Origin: Andrena cerasifolii
Taxonomy: Eukaryota > Arthropoda > Insecta > Hymenoptera > Andrenidae
Direction: 5' to 3'
DNA: 64,000 nucleotides
Assembly (NCBI RefSeq): GCF_050908995.1
Contig: NC_135121.1
Location: 17,174,001-17,238,000, forward strand
Shown here one piece after another: positions 61,957 to 64,000 of this stretch. A model generated the notes under the pieces. The model saw only the letters and a program-made list of their open reading frames with translations. It did not search any database and was not told the DNA's origin. Both the position numbers and the translations under genes were made by a program. Numbering within the stretch: the stretch's first letter is position 1; every line of letters starts with the position of its first letter.

Positions 61957-63773
61957 TAAGTTTTGATAGTCGATTTCCATTGTCGCTAAATCTGAAAGTA
62001 TCTTCACAATTTGTTGATTTTCTACATCTTTGTGGAATCCGGACTATCGCTTGGGTATATAAACACTGGCGCAAGTGGTTACAAAGGAAAGTAGCATATT
62101 CGATAACATCGTTTCGAATAACTTTTCTGGGCTACTTATGAACGTGTTCCGAGTACGTACCCACTTTCATCGGAACGTCAACTTACCTACTTTAGCATGC
62201 GCTTCAATCTCTCCCTGGAATTCTCGTGCCAGCACGTGAAGCATTTTCCGCTGGAACAACGAACTGATTAAAGCGAAAGTAAAATTTCCTTCACAGTGGA
62301 GTGTATCGAAAAGGCGATCAAATATTAATTATGCTTCATGAAACTGAAATATATTTCCCATCAAACCATAGTTACGGTTTGATTCAGTTTGCTGTGAAGT
62401 TCGGCCGGACGTCGGGGCGAAATATTCGAGGACCGATAATTAGTTTGACTCGTTAACGAGTTTTCCTTTGAAATTACGATTTTATGCCGGCGGAAAATTT
62501 CCGCGAAAGTGTCTCGCGCTCGGTTCCCCGTAATTTGTACATCAGAGAAGACGGTTCTGCGATCAAAAACATCAGCCAAAGTTGTAGATTACTCTTTTTT
62601 TTTTTAGACTCTTTCACGAGGAAATTCCGATAAAATGAATGTTCCGTCGAGGTCCCTGATGCAATTTACCGCGTCCTCATGTGCCATTAACTTGCTAATA
62701 GTAAAATAAGTTTAACCTCGTTTACGGGGTAAACCTCGGTGCACAGAAGTATGTTAAAGTGCTTTTATAATCGTAGCAAGACAGTTACGGCAAGAAGCTT
62801 ACTTCTTGTTTCTTAATCGAAACTGATTCTAAAGAAAAACACCTTATCTGGCGCATTAACCATCGTTTAGAAGATACTTCGGTGCAAGTGATTGAAATTC
62901 ATCGCTGCAAGAACTTGCTGTCAATCGATGAGAGTGCATTCCACGAGCAGCGCACTTCACTGACCTTTCCCGAAAGTTGTGCCATGAAGGAAGAAGTCGA
63001 AACAGTTTGTCATTATGAATGGCAATTTCATGCCAGTGCAATTATAAGCTAGGGCATCGTTGTTGCACCCGCTGCAGAACCGTGTAGTTGCGTTTTAATG
63101 CGAGCATCGGCCTAGTTCCAAAGCGCCCCCGATTTGCATTGGCTTGTCTGGCTGGCGATTCGGGGCAAGCAGAATCGCGGAATACCAATACACTCCTTAA
63201 TCGATTGTCCACCCTGCTCGCGTCCACCCCTGTACACGCGTGACGTAATGAGAGCTCGATAGAAGAACAGAATCTTCTTTACTGAAAACTATGATGTGAG
63301 GATATAAGGTGCGCTCTTGCGCACCCTTTACAAATTAGCCAATAACGTGCTCTTCCCAAGATCCTTCATACTGGATTGTCAACCAATAGGATAGAATGAA
63401 TTTGTCAACATTTCGATACGCGTCCGTACACTTGCATATGCATTCATATACATACATATTTTAATATGGGGGAAATTGGGAATGCGCTGTAAAATACGAA
63501 AATGAGCCGCTCAGCGAGCACAGCTTATATCCTTGCATCATGCTGAAAACTGTGTTCTGTTACACTGTGCAAAATAATTCTTCAGTAATAAGAAATTTCA
63601 AAAACGTTTATATCTATATTTTTAATTATTTCTTTTAGAGTACATAATACTTATTTCTTCCTGATACCCAATCCATCATCAAAAATCGCGTAAGACACAT
63701 TAGTTCCCATCTACTTCGATCACTCTGTGCATAAATATTCAGAATATTTATTCAGTGCGGCCCCTACATTTGA

Positions 63774-63833
63774 GTATGGGTACCTTAAGAAATTAAAAAA
63801 TTTAGTTCACTCGAATGGAATCTTAAGGGTACC
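63774..63833. repeat. Short inverted repeat around GGGTACC/TTAAG
   Basis: TATGGGTACCTTAAGA at 63774 and TCTTAAGGGTACCCAC ending about 63833 are inverted near-copies separated by about 28 bp. The second reads TTAAGGGTACCCACCGGTC into the window edge and could be the end of another TTAA-type element truncated by the window. Confidence 0.35.
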
Positions 63834-64000
63834 CACCGGTCGGAACGCTTGAAAAGTACGTGATTTTTATGGATTAAAAATAAAAAAACTGAAGAACATA
63901 CAGTAAAAAAGCTTTTCGGACTTTATCACTACATATTTGGAGAACAAACAAAATAATGATTGTTTGAATTTTATCAATTTTTGCATTAGATATGCAGCAT

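Larger units (their letters stand above)
49493..64000 (+). other. Nrx-1: Start of neurexin-1 first coding intron (continues beyond window)
   Basis: Begins with the donor GTAGGT at 49493. No EGF-like or second LNS exon was recognised downstream on the + strand, so the intron exceeds 14.5 kb. Very large 5' introns are typical of insect neurexin genes. Apart from the repeats listed separately, it is unremarkable AT-rich DNA with GC-richer blocks at about 53.9-54.5, 56.0-56.6, 58.4-59.0 and 62.2-62.6 kb, which could hold enhancers; no specific site is claimed. ORFs in this stretch are short and resemble no known family. A noncoding or small unrecognised exon cannot be excluded. Confidence 0.75.

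Overview
The window is animal nuclear DNA, most likely from an insect. The only protein-coding gene I can support is the first coding exon of neurexin-1 (48878-49492, + strand): a signal peptide and the first laminin-G/LNS domain, ending in a clean GTAGGT splice donor. Protein similarity and the repeat style (many fold-back MITE-like elements, local CpG-rich blocks without obvious CpG depletion) suggest Hymenoptera. That assignment is inference; no sequence search was run.

Layout. 1-45846 is probably intergenic or distal regulatory DNA upstream of neurexin. It is AT-rich, broken by GC/CpG-richer blocks at about 1.0-1.4, 3.84-4.16, 8.3-8.8, 12.8-14.0, 18.0-18.5, 24.5-25.0, 30.3-30.9, 31.6-32.3, 33.9-34.4, 38.4-39.0 and 44.0-45.1 kb. 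Between the blocks lie short non-autonomous elements, most of them long inverted repeats, plus a decayed non-LTR retrotransposon RNase H fragment (20.1-20.7 kb), a possible PHD-like zinc-finger remnant (29.5 kb) and a 209-bp tandem duplication (33.3 kb). 45.85-48.88 kb is a GC-rich block that probably holds the neurexin promoter and 5' leader. It contains a CT-rich microsatellite and, in its last 300 nt, five very short upstream ORFs, three of them chained by overlapping stop and start codons. 49493-64000 is the start of a neurexin first intron longer than 14.5 kb. It holds at least seven repeat elements, four of them long fold-backs that would be transcribed in the pre-mRNA.

Repeat families recognised by comparing copies inside the window: a fold-back family at 1979-2424 and 45417-45846; a TTAA-ended family at 31174-31577, 43472-43872 and 57115-57840; a family at 14131-14567 and 56757-57050; and a terminal sequence shared by 4424-5089 and 25645-25740. 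Several short elements sit between TTAA tetranucleotides with inverted ends (20732-20975, 51430-51581, 53227-53502, 57115-57840), which points to piggyBac-type target choice. One element (61278-61956) has CAGTG ends flanked by TA, like Tc1/mariner MITEs.

I saw no tRNA, rRNA, CRISPR array or complete transposase. I found no convincing undescribed gene system. The most interesting items are the chained uORFs ahead of neurexin, the dense set of transcribed fold-backs in its first intron, and the TTAA-flanked MITE groups.
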